From assembly GCF_009755605.1 (NCBI RefSeq), contig NZ_WPNZ01000009.1, positions 248,001-312,000 of the forward strand: a stretch of DNA of 64,000 nucleotides, written 5' to 3'. The notes beneath the pieces were generated by a model, which was not told where the DNA came from, searched no databases, and worked only from the letters and a program-made list of their open reading frames with translations. Below, in pieces: positions 37,688 to 46,046 of this stretch. Position 1 is the first letter of the stretch. Each line of letters opens with the position of its first letter. This DNA comes from Streptomyces typhae. Lineage in GTDB: Bacteria; Actinomycetota; Actinomycetes; Streptomycetales; Streptomycetaceae. The position numbers were made by a program, and so were the translations under genes.

Positions 37688-38599
37688 GTGACCGCTGGGG
37701 AGTCGAGCGGCTCGGTGGTACGGCGCATTCTGCTGGGGTCGCAACTGAGGCGCCTGAGGGAGTCGCGGGGCATCACCCGTGAAGCGGCCGGATACTCGAT
37801 CCGCGCCTCAGAATCGAAGATCAGCCGCATGGAGTTGGGACGGGTGAGCTTCAAGTCGAGGGACGTCGAGGACCTCCTCACGCTCTATGGCGTCATGGAC
37901 GAGTCGGAGCGCAGCGCTCTCCTCTCCCTCGCCAAGGAGGCCAACCTGACCGGCTGGTGGCACAGTTACTCGGACGTGCTGCCCGGCTGGTTCCAGACAT
38001 ATATCGGTCTCGAAGGCGCTGCCTCCCTGATCCGTGTCTATGAGGTCCAGTTCATCAACGGTCTGTTGCAGACGGAGGCCTACGCCCACGCCGTCGTCGA
38101 GCGCGGCATGAAGGCCGCCGCAGGCAAGACGGCCGGCGGCCGCAAGTCCGGTCGCGGCAGCGGGGTCAACCAGGCCGACGTGGACCGCCGGGTGGCGCTG
38201 CGTCTGGAGCGCCAGAAGCTGCTCGTGTCCGAGCGGGCACCGAAGTTCGCCTGTGTCCTCGACGAGGCGGCCCTGCGCCGCCCGTACGGCGACCGTGAGG
38301 TGATGCGCGGCCAGATCCAGCACCTGATCGACATCTCCGAGCGCCCGAATGTGACGTTGCAGGTCATGCCGTTCACCTTCGGTGGTCACGCGGGCGAGTC
38401 CGGTGCCTTCACGATGTTGAGCTTCCCTGAGTCCGACCTGTCGGACGTCGTGTATCTGGAGCAGCTCACGGGCGCGCTGTACCTGGACAAGAACGAAGAA
38501 GTCGACCAGTACGAACGGGCGATGGCCGAGTTGCAGCAGGACTGTCCTGATCCGGCCGACAGCCGTGACCTTCTCCGTGGTCTACTCCAACTGACCTGA
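37688..38599 (+). CDS. XRE-family regulator with DUF5753 domain (WhiJ-like)
   Basis: The product is 303 residues from GTG; GGGGAGGA lies about 10 nt upstream. Residues 10-70 form the XRE helix-turn-helix (LGSQLRRLRESRGITREAAGYSIRASESKISRMELGR). DUF5753 covers about 100-285 (GWFQTYIGLEGAASLIRVYEVQFINGLLQTEAYAHAVV ... LQVMPFTFGGHAGESGAFTML). Proteins of this type regulate development or antibiotics, usually with a DUF397 partner, here encoded at 36.5 kb. It probably binds the two inverted 31-bp motifs flanking the module (inference). Confidence 0.92.
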   Translation: MTAGESSGSVVRRILLGSQLRRLRESRGITREAAGYSIRASESKISRMELGRVSFKSRDVEDLLTLYGVMDESERSALLSLAKEANLTGWWHSYSDVLPGWFQTYIGLEGAASLIRVYEVQFINGLLQTEAYAHAVVERGMKAAAGKTAGGRKSGRGSGVNQADVDRRVALRLERQKLLVSERAPKFACVLDEAALRRPYGDREVMRGQIQHLIDISERPNVTLQVMPFTFGGHAGESGAFTMLSFPESDLSDVVYLEQLTGALYLDKNEEVDQYERAMAELQQDCPDPADSRDLLRGLLQLT

Positions 38600-38659
38600 A
38601 TCGTCAGTAGGATGACGTGAAATCAGGTGTCTGCACTCTGCGGCAAGGGGTCTCACGTC

Positions 38660-40117
38660 ATGTCCTTCTTCACCGATCTGGCTCACCAGTACATCGACGG
38701 TGAGTGGAAGGCCGGCTCCGGTTCCTGGGACATCATCGACTTCAATCCCTACGACGGGGAGAAGCTGGCGTCCATCACGGTCGCCACGGCGAACGAGGTC
38801 GACCAGGCCTACCGCGCGGCGCAGCGCGCCCAGGAGAGCTGGGGCGCCACGAACCCCTACACCCGGCGCACCGTCTTCGAACGCGTCCTGCGGATCATCG
38901 AGGACCGCGAGGCGGAGATCACCGAGGCGATCGTCGCGGAGCTCGGCGGCACCCTGGTCAAGGCCGGCTTCGAGCTGCATCTGGCCAGGGAGTTCCTCCG
39001 TGAGGCGATACACCTGGCGCTCGCCCCGCAGGGCCACATACTCCCCTCGCCCGACGACACCAAGGAGAACCGCCTCTACCGCGTCCCGGTGGGCGTCGTC
39101 GGTGTCATCAGCCCCTTCAACTTCCCCTTCCTGCTCTCGCTGAAGTCGGTGGCCCCGGCCATCGCCCTCGGCAACGCGGTCGTCCTGAAGCCGCACCAGA
39201 ACGCCCCGGTCCTCGGCGGCAGCCTGATCGCGAAGATCTTCGAGGACGCGGGCCTGCCGCCGGGCGTCCTGAACGTCGTCATCACGGACATCGCCGAGAT
39301 CGGCGACGCGCTCATCGAGCACCCCGTGCCGGGCGTCATCTCCTTCACGGGCTCGGACGCCGTCGGCCGCCACGTCGCCACGGTCTGCGCCCAGAACTTC
39401 AAGCGCTGCGTCCTCGAACTCGGTGGCAACAGCGCCCTGATCGTCCTCGACGACGCCGACGTGGACTACGCGGTCGACGCGGCCGTCTTCAGCCGCTTCG
39501 TGCACCAGGGCCAGGTCTGCATGGCCGCGAACCGCATCCTCGTGGACCGTGCCGTCCTCGCCGAGTTCACGGAGAAGTTCGTCGCCAAGGTCAAGACCCT
39601 GAACGTCGGCGACCCGGCGTCCCCTGAGACGCACATCGGCCCGCTCATCAACTCCTCGCAGGCCGACGGCGTGACCTCGCTGGTCGCGCAGGCCGTCCAG
39701 GGCGGTGCCACGGCCCTGCTGCACGGCCGCACCGAGGGCAACCTCGTCGCGCCCTCCATCCTCACCGACCTGCCCGACGACGCTCCGGTCCTGCGCCAGG
39801 AGGTGTTCGGCCCGGTCGCGCTCATCCTGCCCTTCGACGGCGAGGACGAGGCCGTAAAGATCGCCAACGACACTCCGTACGGACTGAGCGGCGCCGTCCA
39901 CACCGGAGACGTCGAGCGCGGGGTGCGGCTCGGCAAGCGCATCAACAGCGGCATGATCCACATCAACGACGGCACCGTCCACGACGAGCCGATCGTGCCC
40001 TTCGGGGGTGAGAAGCACTCCGGCGTCGGGCGCCTGAACGGCGAGGCGACGGTGGAGGCGTTCACCACCCACAAGTGGATCTCGGTCCAGCACGGCCGCT
40101 CGCGCTTCCCTTTCTGA
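38660..40117 (+). CDS. Aldehyde dehydrogenase
   Basis: The product is 485 residues. It oxidises an aldehyde with NAD(P)+. NAD-fold motif FTGSDAVGR and catalytic motifs are present: CVLELGGNSALIVL with the general-base Glu, and nucleophile Cys in FVHQGQVCMAANRI. The C-terminal EVFGPVALILPF and FGGEKHSGVGRLNG are intact. It resembles the benzaldehyde/vanillin-dehydrogenase branch more than the betaine branch, by eye only. The gene is 60 bp after the XRE gene but followed by its own terminator hairpin. Substrate not assignable. Confidence 0.92.
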   Translation: MSFFTDLAHQYIDGEWKAGSGSWDIIDFNPYDGEKLASITVATANEVDQAYRAAQRAQESWGATNPYTRRTVFERVLRIIEDREAEITEAIVAELGGTLVKAGFELHLAREFLREAIHLALAPQGHILPSPDDTKENRLYRVPVGVVGVISPFNFPFLLSLKSVAPAIALGNAVVLKPHQNAPVLGGSLIAKIFEDAGLPPGVLNVVITDIAEIGDALIEHPVPGVISFTGSDAVGRHVATVCAQNFKRCVLELGGNSALIVLDDADVDYAVDAAVFSRFVHQGQVCMAANRILVDRAVLAEFTEKFVAKVKTLNVGDPASPETHIGPLINSSQADGVTSLVAQAVQGGATALLHGRTEGNLVAPSILTDLPDDAPVLRQEVFGPVALILPFDGEDEAVKIANDTPYGLSGAVHTGDVERGVRLGKRINSGMIHINDGTVHDEPIVPFGGEKHSGVGRLNGEATVEAFTTHKWISVQHGRSRFPF

Positions 40118-40130
40118 CCTGATCCTTCCT

Positions 40131-40170
40131 TCTCGCGGACTTTCGCGGGCTCTCGCGGACTTTCGGGGGC
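40131..40170. repeat. 20-bp tandem duplication after the aldehyde dehydrogenase gene
   Basis: TCTCGCGGACTTTCGCGGGC at 40131-40150 is followed by a copy with one change at 40151-40170; a partial third unit follows. It lies in the gene's 3' region. Confidence 0.75.
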
Positions 40171-40184
40171 TCTCCGGCTCTCGC

Positions 40185-40219
40185 GGACCCTTGAGGACAG
40201 ACCCTGTCCGCAAGGGTCC
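40185..40219 (+). terminator. Hairpin terminator candidate of the aldehyde dehydrogenase gene
   Basis: GGACCCTTG (40185-40193) pairs with CAAGGGTCC (40211-40219). After one A/G mismatch, GGACAG pairs with CTGTCC around a 3-nt loop. Sixteen positions per arm. The following run is GTAGCGTTTG, so the U-tract is poor; termination or processing are both possible. Confidence 0.65.
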
Positions 40220-40279
40220 GTAGCGTTTGTGGTGTCGGAGAGGCCGACGGCCCGAACCGGGCGCAGAAAGGCGGACACC

Positions 40280-40828
40280 ATGGTCACTCACGTCAACGCG
40301 GAAGCTCACGGCGACGAGCGCGGCGCACTGATCGCCTTCGTGGACGCCCAGCGCGGCGGCCTGCGCCGCGCCGTGCTCGGCCTGAGCGACGAGCAGGCGT
40401 CCGCCCGCCCGAGCGCCAGCGAGCTGACCCTCGGCGGTCTGGTCAAGCACGTCGCGGAGACCGAGCTGAACTGGCTGCGCATGGCCCAGCAGAAGCCGAA
40501 CGAGCGGCAGCGGACCCAGGAGACCTGGGGCGACAGCTTCCGGCTCGTCGAGGACGAGACGCTCGCCGGCGCCCTCGCGTTCTGGGAGGAGGTCGCCGCG
40601 GAGACCGAGGAGTTCATCCGCGCGGTGCCGAGCCTAGACGACACCTTCCCGCTGCCCGAGGCGCCCTGGTTCCCCAGCGACGGCGCCGTGTCGATGCGGT
40701 GGCTGATGCTGCACCTGATCGAGGAGATCGGCCGGCACGCCGGGCACGCCGACATCATCAGGGAGTCCCTCGACGGCAAGACGGCCTTCGAGCTGGTGGC
40801 GCTGGCGTCGGGGGAATCGTGGGGATGA
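40280..40828 (+). CDS. DinB-family (DUF664-like) metal-dependent protein
   Basis: The product is 182 residues. It has the four-helix DinB fold with the usual three His: LVKHVAETELNW, LMLHLIEEIGRHAGHADIIRE. These coordinate a metal in family members, which include mycothiol-dependent enzymes such as maleylpyruvate isomerase and thiol S-transferases. The GRHAGHADIIRE segment is characteristic. The natural thiol or substrate here is unknown. Upstream lies the aldehyde dehydrogenase hairpin, so it probably has its own promoter. Confidence 0.87.
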   Translation: MVTHVNAEAHGDERGALIAFVDAQRGGLRRAVLGLSDEQASARPSASELTLGGLVKHVAETELNWLRMAQQKPNERQRTQETWGDSFRLVEDETLAGALAFWEEVAAETEEFIRAVPSLDDTFPLPEAPWFPSDGAVSMRWLMLHLIEEIGRHAGHADIIRESLDGKTAFELVALASGESWG

Positions 40829-40880
40829 GCGTGTCGCGGGGGCGAGCATGGCGCGGGGGCGAGCATCAGGCCCCGTATCC

Positions 40881-40896
40881 TAGTCAAAGTTGATGA
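40881..40896. promoter_or_regulatory. PadR operator, copy 1 (upstream of padR)
   Basis: TAGTCAAAGTTGATGA matches the perfect copy at 41652-41667 (TAGTCAA-N2-TTGACTA) at 12 of 14 arm positions. It lies 45 bp upstream of the PadR start. Autoregulation is therefore likely. Confidence 0.7.
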
Positions 40897-40941
40897 ATGA
40901 GATCGGCTGAGGCGACAACAAGCGACTGAAGGGTGCGGTGG

Positions 40942-41586
40942 ATGTCAGCGATCCGGCTGCTGGTGCTCGGGGCCGTCCGTCAGCACGGGCGGGCGCACGG
41001 CTATCAGGTGCGCAACGACCTGGAGTACTGGGGCGCCCACGAGTGGTCCAACGCCAAGCCGGGCTCGATCTACCACGCGCTCAAGCAGATGGCGAAGCAG
41101 GGCTTGCTGCACGAGCACGAGACCGCGCCGTCCACGGCGGGCGGCCCGCCGCGCACCGAGTACGAGATCACGGAGAAGGGCTCCGAGGAGTTCCTCGCCC
41201 TTCTCCGTGAGGCGCTGACGTCCACGTACAACCAGAAGCCCGACATGCTCTCGGCCGCGGTGGGCTTCATGGTCGACCTGCCGCGCGAGGAGGCCGTGGC
41301 CCTGCTCAAGCAGCGGATCCAGAACATCGAGGACTGGCGGACCTCCGTCACCGAGTACTACACGCCCGAGGACGGCCCCGAACAGCTCGGCCACATCGGC
41401 GAGATCATGAACCTGTGGCTGCACTCGGCGGACGCGGGCGCGGCGTGGACCCGCGGCCTGGTCGAGCGCGTCGAGGGCGGCGCGTACACCTTCGCCGGTG
41501 AGGGGGAGCCGTTCGTGGCGGTGCTCGCGGAGGGCGAGGAGAACCCGTACGCGACGGGGGAGCGGCACGCGGGCGACGACGCCTGA
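40942..41586 (+). CDS. PadR-family transcriptional regulator
   Basis: The product is 214 residues starting at ATG (MSAIRLLVLGAVRQHG). The winged helix is seen at residues 1-75 (AHGYQVRNDLEYWGAHEWSNAKPGSIYHALKQMAKQGLL ... RTEYEITEKG), and the C-terminal dimerisation helices follow. PadR proteins repress efflux or detoxification genes until a small molecule binds. The adjacent DrrAB-type ABC exporter and three copies of one operator around these genes make this a self-contained drug-responsive unit. Confidence 0.93.
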   Translation: MSAIRLLVLGAVRQHGRAHGYQVRNDLEYWGAHEWSNAKPGSIYHALKQMAKQGLLHEHETAPSTAGGPPRTEYEITEKGSEEFLALLREALTSTYNQKPDMLSAAVGFMVDLPREEAVALLKQRIQNIEDWRTSVTEYYTPEDGPEQLGHIGEIMNLWLHSADAGAAWTRGLVERVEGGAYTFAGEGEPFVAVLAEGEENPYATGERHAGDDA

Positions 41587-41596
41587 GGCGGACCAG

Positions 41597-41612
41597 TAAT
41601 CAAGTTTGACGA
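41597..41612. promoter_or_regulatory. PadR operator, copy 2
   Basis: TAATCAAGTTTGACGA matches TAGTCAA-N2-TTGACTA at 12 of 14 arm positions. It begins 11 bp after the PadR stop, 105 bp upstream of the ABC ATPase start. Confidence 0.65.
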
Positions 41613-41651
41613 GCCTGCGGCGCGGGCAGTACCTTCATCTCGCTGCTCTGC

Positions 41652-41667
41652 TAGTCAATCTTGACTA
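41652..41667. promoter_or_regulatory. PadR operator, copy 3, perfect palindrome
   Basis: TAGTCAATCTTGACTA has perfect 7-bp arms around TC. It lies 35 bp upstream of the ABC ATPase start. A further TTGACC half-site is at 41673. This is the best copy and probably the key repression site. Confidence 0.8.
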
Positions 41668-41701
41668 ATGACCTTGACCAATGGCATTCGGAGGGAGACG
41701 G

Positions 41702-42676
41702 ATGACGGACGCGATCATCGTCGAGGGCGTACGGAAGCGGTATGGGGAGAAGCGGGCCCTGGACGGGCTCGACCTGGTGGCCGCGGCGGGCACGGTGCAC
41801 GCGGTGCTCGGGCCGAACGGGGCGGGCAAGACCACCGCGGTACGCATCATGGCCACGCTGCTCCGCGCGGACGAGGGCCGCGTGGAGATCGCGGGCTGCG
41901 ACGCGCGGCGGCAGGCGGGCGAGGTCCGCCGCCGGATCGGCCTCCTCGGCCAGCACGCCGCGGTGGACGAGGAGCTGAGCGGCCGGCAGAACCTGGAGAT
42001 GTTCGGGCGCCTGCACCACCTGGGCGCCCGCCGCGCGGGCACCAGGGCCGACGAGCTCCTGACCCGCTTCGGCCTCGCGGACACCGGCCGCAAGGCCGTC
42101 AAGCAGTACAGCGGCGGCATGCGGCGCCGCCTGGACCTCGCGGCATCGCTGATCACGGAGCCGCGGGTGCTGTTCCTCGACGAACCGACGACCGGCCTCG
42201 ACCCGCGTGGCAGGGCCGAGGTGTGGGAGTCGGTGCGCTCCCTGGTCGGCGGCGGCACGACGGTGCTCCTGACCACGCAGTACCTGGAGGAGGCCGACCA
42301 GCTCGCCGACCGCGTGTCCCTGGTCGACCGCGGCCGGGTCATCGCCGAGGGCACCACGGACGACCTGAAGGCCCGGCTCGGCGGCGACCGCATCGACGTG
42401 GTGGTGCGGGACGGGGCCCAGCTGGTGCGGGCGGGACGCCTCCTTCCGGGCGCCGGGGGCACCGCGGACGAGGTGACGGTCGACGCGGACCGGCGGCTCG
42501 CCAGCGCGCCGGTCGCCGACCGCATGGAGGCGCTGACCCGCGTGGTGCGCGCGCTCCAGGAGGAGGGCATCGAAGCGGAGGACATCGCGGTGCGCAGGCC
42601 CACGCTCGACGAGGTGTTCCTGCGCCTCACGGGCCGCACGGAGGACGACCGGGACCGCGTGAAGGAGGGGGTGTGA
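41702..42676 (+). CDS. DrrA-type ABC transporter ATP-binding protein
   Basis: The product is 324 residues; ATG preceded by GGAGGGAGA. Walker A GPNGAGKTTA, signature YSGGMRRRLDLA, Walker B LFLDEPTTGLDP and the H-loop region are intact. The last 100 residues (after TTDDLKARLGG) form the regulatory tail of daunorubicin-resistance (DrrA) ATPases, ending RRPTLDEVFLRLTGR. It should energise export through the permease encoded 3 bp downstream. Drug or metabolite efflux is the usual role; the substrate is unknown. Confidence 0.93.
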   Translation: MTDAIIVEGVRKRYGEKRALDGLDLVAAAGTVHAVLGPNGAGKTTAVRIMATLLRADEGRVEIAGCDARRQAGEVRRRIGLLGQHAAVDEELSGRQNLEMFGRLHHLGARRAGTRADELLTRFGLADTGRKAVKQYSGGMRRRLDLAASLITEPRVLFLDEPTTGLDPRGRAEVWESVRSLVGGGTTVLLTTQYLEEADQLADRVSLVDRGRVIAEGTTDDLKARLGGDRIDVVVRDGAQLVRAGRLLPGAGGTADEVTVDADRRLASAPVADRMEALTRVVRALQEEGIEAEDIAVRRPTLDEVFLRLTGRTEDDRDRVKEGV

Positions 42677-42678
42677 GC

Positions 42679-43605
42679 ATGGTGAGTCCGACGAGTCCGA
42701 CGAGTCCGACGAGTCCGGCTAGCACGGCGAGTACGGCGAGTACGGCGAGTACGGCGAGTACGGCTAGCACGGTGAGTACGGCGACGGGCGGGACCCCTGT
42801 GGGTCCCGGGCAGGGCCGGTCGCGGACCGCCCTGGCCCTCACCGACTGCTGGACGATGACCCGGCGCGAACTCGCCCACTGGGCGCGCCAACCCGTCCAG
42901 GTCCTGGTAGGGCTCGCCTTCCCCGTGATGCTGATGCTGATGTTCAACTACCTGATCGGCGGCGGCAAGGGCATCACCGGCGACTACGCCGAGTTCCTGG
43001 TGCCCGGCATGTTCGCGCTGACCATGGTGTTCGGCCTCGACGCGACGATGGTCGCGGTCACCACCGACCTCAACAAGGGAGTGGTGGACCGCTTCCGGTC
43101 CATGCCGATGGCCAACGGTGCCGTCCTGGTGGGCCGTTCCGCCGCCGACATGCTCCAGTCCTTCGTCTCCCTGATCGTCATGATGGGTGTGGGGCTCGCC
43201 ATCGGGTGGCGCTGGCACGGGTCCCTCGCCGAGGTGGCCGGCGCGGTCGGGCTGCTCATGCTGCTGCGGTTCGCGATGCTCTGGCTCGGCATCCACCTCG
43301 CGATGATCGCGGGCAAGCCGGAGCTGGTGACCGCCGTGCAGATCCTCGTCTGGCCGGTCGGTTTCCTGTCCAACGCGTTCACCGTCCCCGAGAACATGCC
43401 GGGGTGGCTCGGTGCCGCCGTCGAGTGGAATCCGATGTCCGCGGCGGCCACCGCGGTGCGGGAGCTCTTCGGCAACGATCCCGGGGTGGTCGGGACGTCC
43501 TGGGCCGCCGAACACGCGGCGCTGCTCGCCGTTCTGTGGCCGGTGGTGCTCGTGGGGGTGTTCCTGCCGTTGGCTGTGCGGAGGTTCGGGGGGTTGAGCA
43601 GGTAG
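42679..43605 (+). CDS. DrrB-type ABC-2 transporter permease
   Basis: The product is 308 residues from ATG, 2 bp after the ATPase stop. Its first 36 residues are a repeat tail (SPTSPTSPTSPAS, then TASTASTAST units) encoded by a 9-bp repeat, an odd feature for this family. Six membrane helices follow (VLVGLAFPVMLMLMFNYLIG, LVPGMFALTMVFGLDATMV, FVSLIVMMGVGLAIGW, VGLLMLLRFAMLWLGIHL, ILVWPVGFLSNAFTVPENMP, LLAVLWPVVLVGVFLPL). The ABC-2 motif VVDRFRSMPMA is present. It forms the exporter channel with the DrrA-like ATPase under PadR control. Confidence 0.92.
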   Translation: MVSPTSPTSPTSPASTASTASTASTASTASTVSTATGGTPVGPGQGRSRTALALTDCWTMTRRELAHWARQPVQVLVGLAFPVMLMLMFNYLIGGGKGITGDYAEFLVPGMFALTMVFGLDATMVAVTTDLNKGVVDRFRSMPMANGAVLVGRSAADMLQSFVSLIVMMGVGLAIGWRWHGSLAEVAGAVGLLMLLRFAMLWLGIHLAMIAGKPELVTAVQILVWPVGFLSNAFTVPENMPGWLGAAVEWNPMSAAATAVRELFGNDPGVVGTSWAAEHAALLAVLWPVVLVGVFLPLAVRRFGGLSR

Positions 43606-43752
43606 GCGGTGGGCGGTAGGCGGTTGCGGGGCGCTCCCCGGTCCCGCCCTCCCCGGTCCTGGGGCTCCGCCCCAGACCCTGCTCCTCAAACGCCGGAGGG
43701 GCTGAGATTCTCGCCGGTGCGGCAGAGTCATTGCGCGCGCGGCGAAGTATTC

Positions 43753-43824
43753 AGCCCGTCCGGCGTTTGAGGACGAGGCGCGGAGCGCCGACAGGGCTGG
43801 GGTCCAGGGGGCGCAGCGCCCCTG
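43753..43824. repeat. Dispersed element copy, 72 bp identical to 26858-26929
   Basis: It carries AGCCCGTCCGGCGTTTGAGG, GAGGCGCGGAGCGCC and a GGGGGCGC/GCGCCCC hairpin. A degraded inverted partner is at 43684-43705 (TCCTCAAACGCCGG). It sits between the exporter operon and the IS element, probably serving as a terminator. Confidence 0.8.
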
Positions 43825-43905
43825 CCCGCGGCGGAGCCGCTGAACGGCACAGCGGGAGAGGGGCGGGCCTGGGGCGCCCCGCGAGGGCCCCGGGCCCACC
43901 GCCTA

Positions 43906-43937
43906 GTGCTGTGACCGGGAAGGTTCGCCGGGTTGGT
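43906..43937 (+). repeat. Left terminal inverted repeat of the IS630-like element
   Basis: 32 bp starting GTGCTGTGACCGGGAAGG, adjacent to TA at 43904-43905. Confidence 0.85.
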
Positions 43938-43988
43938 GGTCGGGGCGGTTGGATGGGGGTGACGTCCGTTCCGACCGCTGGAGGTGTG

Positions 43989-45109
43989 GTGGCCGAGCCT
44001 GTGCGAGTGCGCAGACTGACCAACCAGGAAGGGCAGAAGCTGCAGCAGGTCGTCCGCCGGGGCAGTACCGGTTCCGTGCGCTACCGGCGGGCGATGATGC
44101 TGCTCGCCTCCGTCGGCGGGAACCGCGTCCCGGTGATCGCCCAGCTGGTCCAGGCCGACGAGGACACGGCGCGGGAGGTGATCCACCGGTTCAACGAGAT
44201 CGGCCTGGTCTGCCTGGACCCTCGATGGGCGGGAGGCCGTCCCCGCCTGCTCACCCCTGAAGACGAGGACTTCGTCATCCAGACGGCCACCACCCGCCCC
44301 ACCAAGCTCGGCCAGCCCTTCACCCGCTGGTCGATCCGCAAACTCGCCGCCTGCCTGCGCCGCGTACACGGCCGCATCATCCGTATCGGCCGCGAAGCCT
44401 TACGGTGCCTACTCCGGCGCCGCGGCATCACCTTCCAGCGCACCAAGACCTGGAAAGAGTCCCCCGGCCCCGAACGCGAGGCCAAGCTGGACCGCATCGG
44501 AGAGGTGTTGGAACGCTTCCCCGACCGGGTCTTCGCCTTCGACGAGTTCGGCCCTCTCGGGATCCGGCCCACCGCAGGCTCCTGCTGGGCGAAGCAGGGC
44601 AAGCCCGAACGGCTGCCGGCGACCTACCGCCGCACGCACGGCGTCACCTACTTCCACGGCTGCTACTCCGTCGGCGACGACACGCTGTGGGGCGTCAACC
44701 GCCGCCGCAAGGGCACGGCCAACACCCTGGCCGCGCTGAAGTCGATCCGCGCCACCCGACCCGACGGCGCCCCGATCTACATCATCCTGGACAACCTCTC
44801 CGCCCACACCGGCGCGGACATCCGCCGCTGGGCGAAGAAGAGCAAGGTCGAGCTGTGTTTCACCCCGGCCTACGCCTCCTGGGCCAACCCGATCGAAGCG
44901 CACTTCGGACCGCTGCGGCAGTTCACCCTGGCCAACTCCGACCACGCAGCCACCCCGCACAGACCCGGGCCCTGCACCGCTACCTGCGCTGGCGCAACGC
45001 CAACGCCCGCCACCCCGACGTCCTGGCCGCCCAGCGCAGGGAACGCGCCCGTATCCGCAGCGAAAAAGGCATTCGCTGGGGCGGACGCCCCCTGACGGCT
45101 GCAGCCTGA
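43989..45109 (+). pseudogene. IS630-family transposase, frameshifted near its end
   Basis: The reading frame from GTG (VAEPVRVRRLTNQEGQ; starts at 43953, 43959 or 43986 are also possible) encodes a helix-turn-helix head and the DDE core: FAFDEFGPLG, YIILDNLSAH, SWANPIEAHFG. Just after LANSDH (about 44942-44948), one base seems lost. The expected tail (SHPAQTRALHRYLRWRNANARH ... RSEKGIRWGG) continues in another phase to 45109, while the original frame reads out of phase to 45095. All three acid residues precede the shift, so a shortened enzyme may still be made. A TTA codon lies at 44400-44402, so translation would depend on the bldA tRNA. Confidence 0.85.
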
Positions 45110-45263
45110 TCCAGAACGGAGAAGACTGGACACGCCCGCGAACGATCGAATCGGTGCGGTAGGACCGGTTTGACGCCGGCCCTGCTACGCAGCGCAGCCG
45201 AAAATCTCTTGCGGAGCCGTCTGAGTACTCGATACCCAGCATCGAGACGACAAGGAGCACAGG

Positions 45264-45980
45264 ATGACGACCCGTCTGGGTTCAACGAACGAGTTCTGCT
45301 GGATGGACCTCAAAACCCGTGACTTGGCCGGCACCGCCACCTTCTTCTCGAAGACGCTGGGCTGGCGCTTCGCGGTGGACGAGAAGGACTGGCGAAAGGC
45401 CACCAAGATAGCCATCGACGGCCACCTGATCGGTGGCGTGAGCGACCTGGCGAACCCGGTCTACCCGCCGGGAACACCCGCCCACATCGCCTACTACTTG
45501 GCAGTCGACAACGTCGACCGTCGCGCCGAAGTGGCGACGGTGAACGGCGCTCGTCTTGTCGTACCTCCCTTCGACGCGGGCGATCAGGGGCGCATGGCGA
45601 CATTGATCGATCCGGTAGGTGCCGCTTTCTCCCTGTGGCAGCCGCGCAACTTCACCGGATGGCAGTTCCCGCCCCACTTGGCGGGTGCCCCGCACCGCAT
45701 GGTCCTGACGTGCGACCAGCCTGAGAAAGCCCGGCACTTCTACGACAAGACGACGGGGACCCCTCTGAACTGCGCCGATTTCATCGCTACACGTGGACCC
45801 AGCGCATCCCTTCCGCAGTGGGAACTTGCGGTCGACGTCGAGGATTTGGACAGCGTCGTCGTACGCGCACACGAACACGGCCATGACTCGGCCACCTGGT
45901 CCGAGAAAACCGGTCGTCGTGTTGTGCGGTTGAGCAGCCCGGAGGGACTGGCATTCCTGGTTCGCTGCCTTGAGCAGTGA
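45264..45980 (+). CDS. VOC-family (glyoxalase/bleomycin-resistance fold) protein, IS passenger
   Basis: The product is 238 residues; ATG has AAGGAG 6 nt upstream. It has two VOC modules (WMDLKTRDLAGTATFFSKTLGW ... DPVGAAFSLWQP and HRMVLTCDQPEKARHFYDKTTGT ... SSPEGLAFLVRCL). Paired VOC proteins bind metals or drugs; the best-known are glyoxalases, extradiol dioxygenases and bleomycin-binding proteins, and some Streptomyces members are secondary-metabolism accessories. G+C is visibly lower here than in neighbours. It sits between the IS terminal repeats, so it probably moved with the element. A metal-site and function cannot be fixed. Confidence 0.85.
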   Translation: MTTRLGSTNEFCWMDLKTRDLAGTATFFSKTLGWRFAVDEKDWRKATKIAIDGHLIGGVSDLANPVYPPGTPAHIAYYLAVDNVDRRAEVATVNGARLVVPPFDAGDQGRMATLIDPVGAAFSLWQPRNFTGWQFPPHLAGAPHRMVLTCDQPEKARHFYDKTTGTPLNCADFIATRGPSASLPQWELAVDVEDLDSVVVRAHEHGHDSATWSEKTGRRVVRLSSPEGLAFLVRCLEQ

Positions 45981-46014
45981 CTCGGCCGTCGATCAGGCGG
46001 TGGTCGCAGCCTGG

Positions 46015-46046
46015 ACCAACCCGGCGGACCTATGCGGTCACAGCAC
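46015..46046 (-). repeat. Right terminal inverted repeat of the IS630-like element
   Basis: Reverse complement starts GTGCTGTGACCGCATAGG. The terminal G of the repeat is also the last base of the gadB stop codon. Confidence 0.85.

Larger units (their letters stand above)
43906..46046. mobile_element. IS630-like element, 2141 bp, with VOC-family passenger gene
   Basis: Terminal inverted repeats of 32 bp lie at 43906-43937 and 46015-46046; 28 of 32 positions match. Each starts GTGCTGTGACCG and ends CGCCGGGTTGGT, and both are flanked by a TA dinucleotide (43904-43905 and 46047-46048), the target duplication of the IS630/Tc1 group. Inside are a frameshifted DDE transposase and a glyoxalase-fold gene. 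A plain IS630 is about 1.1-1.2 kb, and no second copy of the repeat is seen just after the transposase, so the passenger lies within the mobile unit. The right end touches the last codon of gadB. Confidence 0.85.

Noticed and set aside
44936..44950. Programmed frameshift in the transposase
   Set aside because: No slippery heptamer or following structure seen; the site is near the C-terminus, unlike known IS frameshifts.
43753..46046. A composite transposon including the exporter operon
   Set aside because: Only one terminal-repeat pair is found, bounding the transposase and VOC genes; the dispersed 72-bp element lies outside it.
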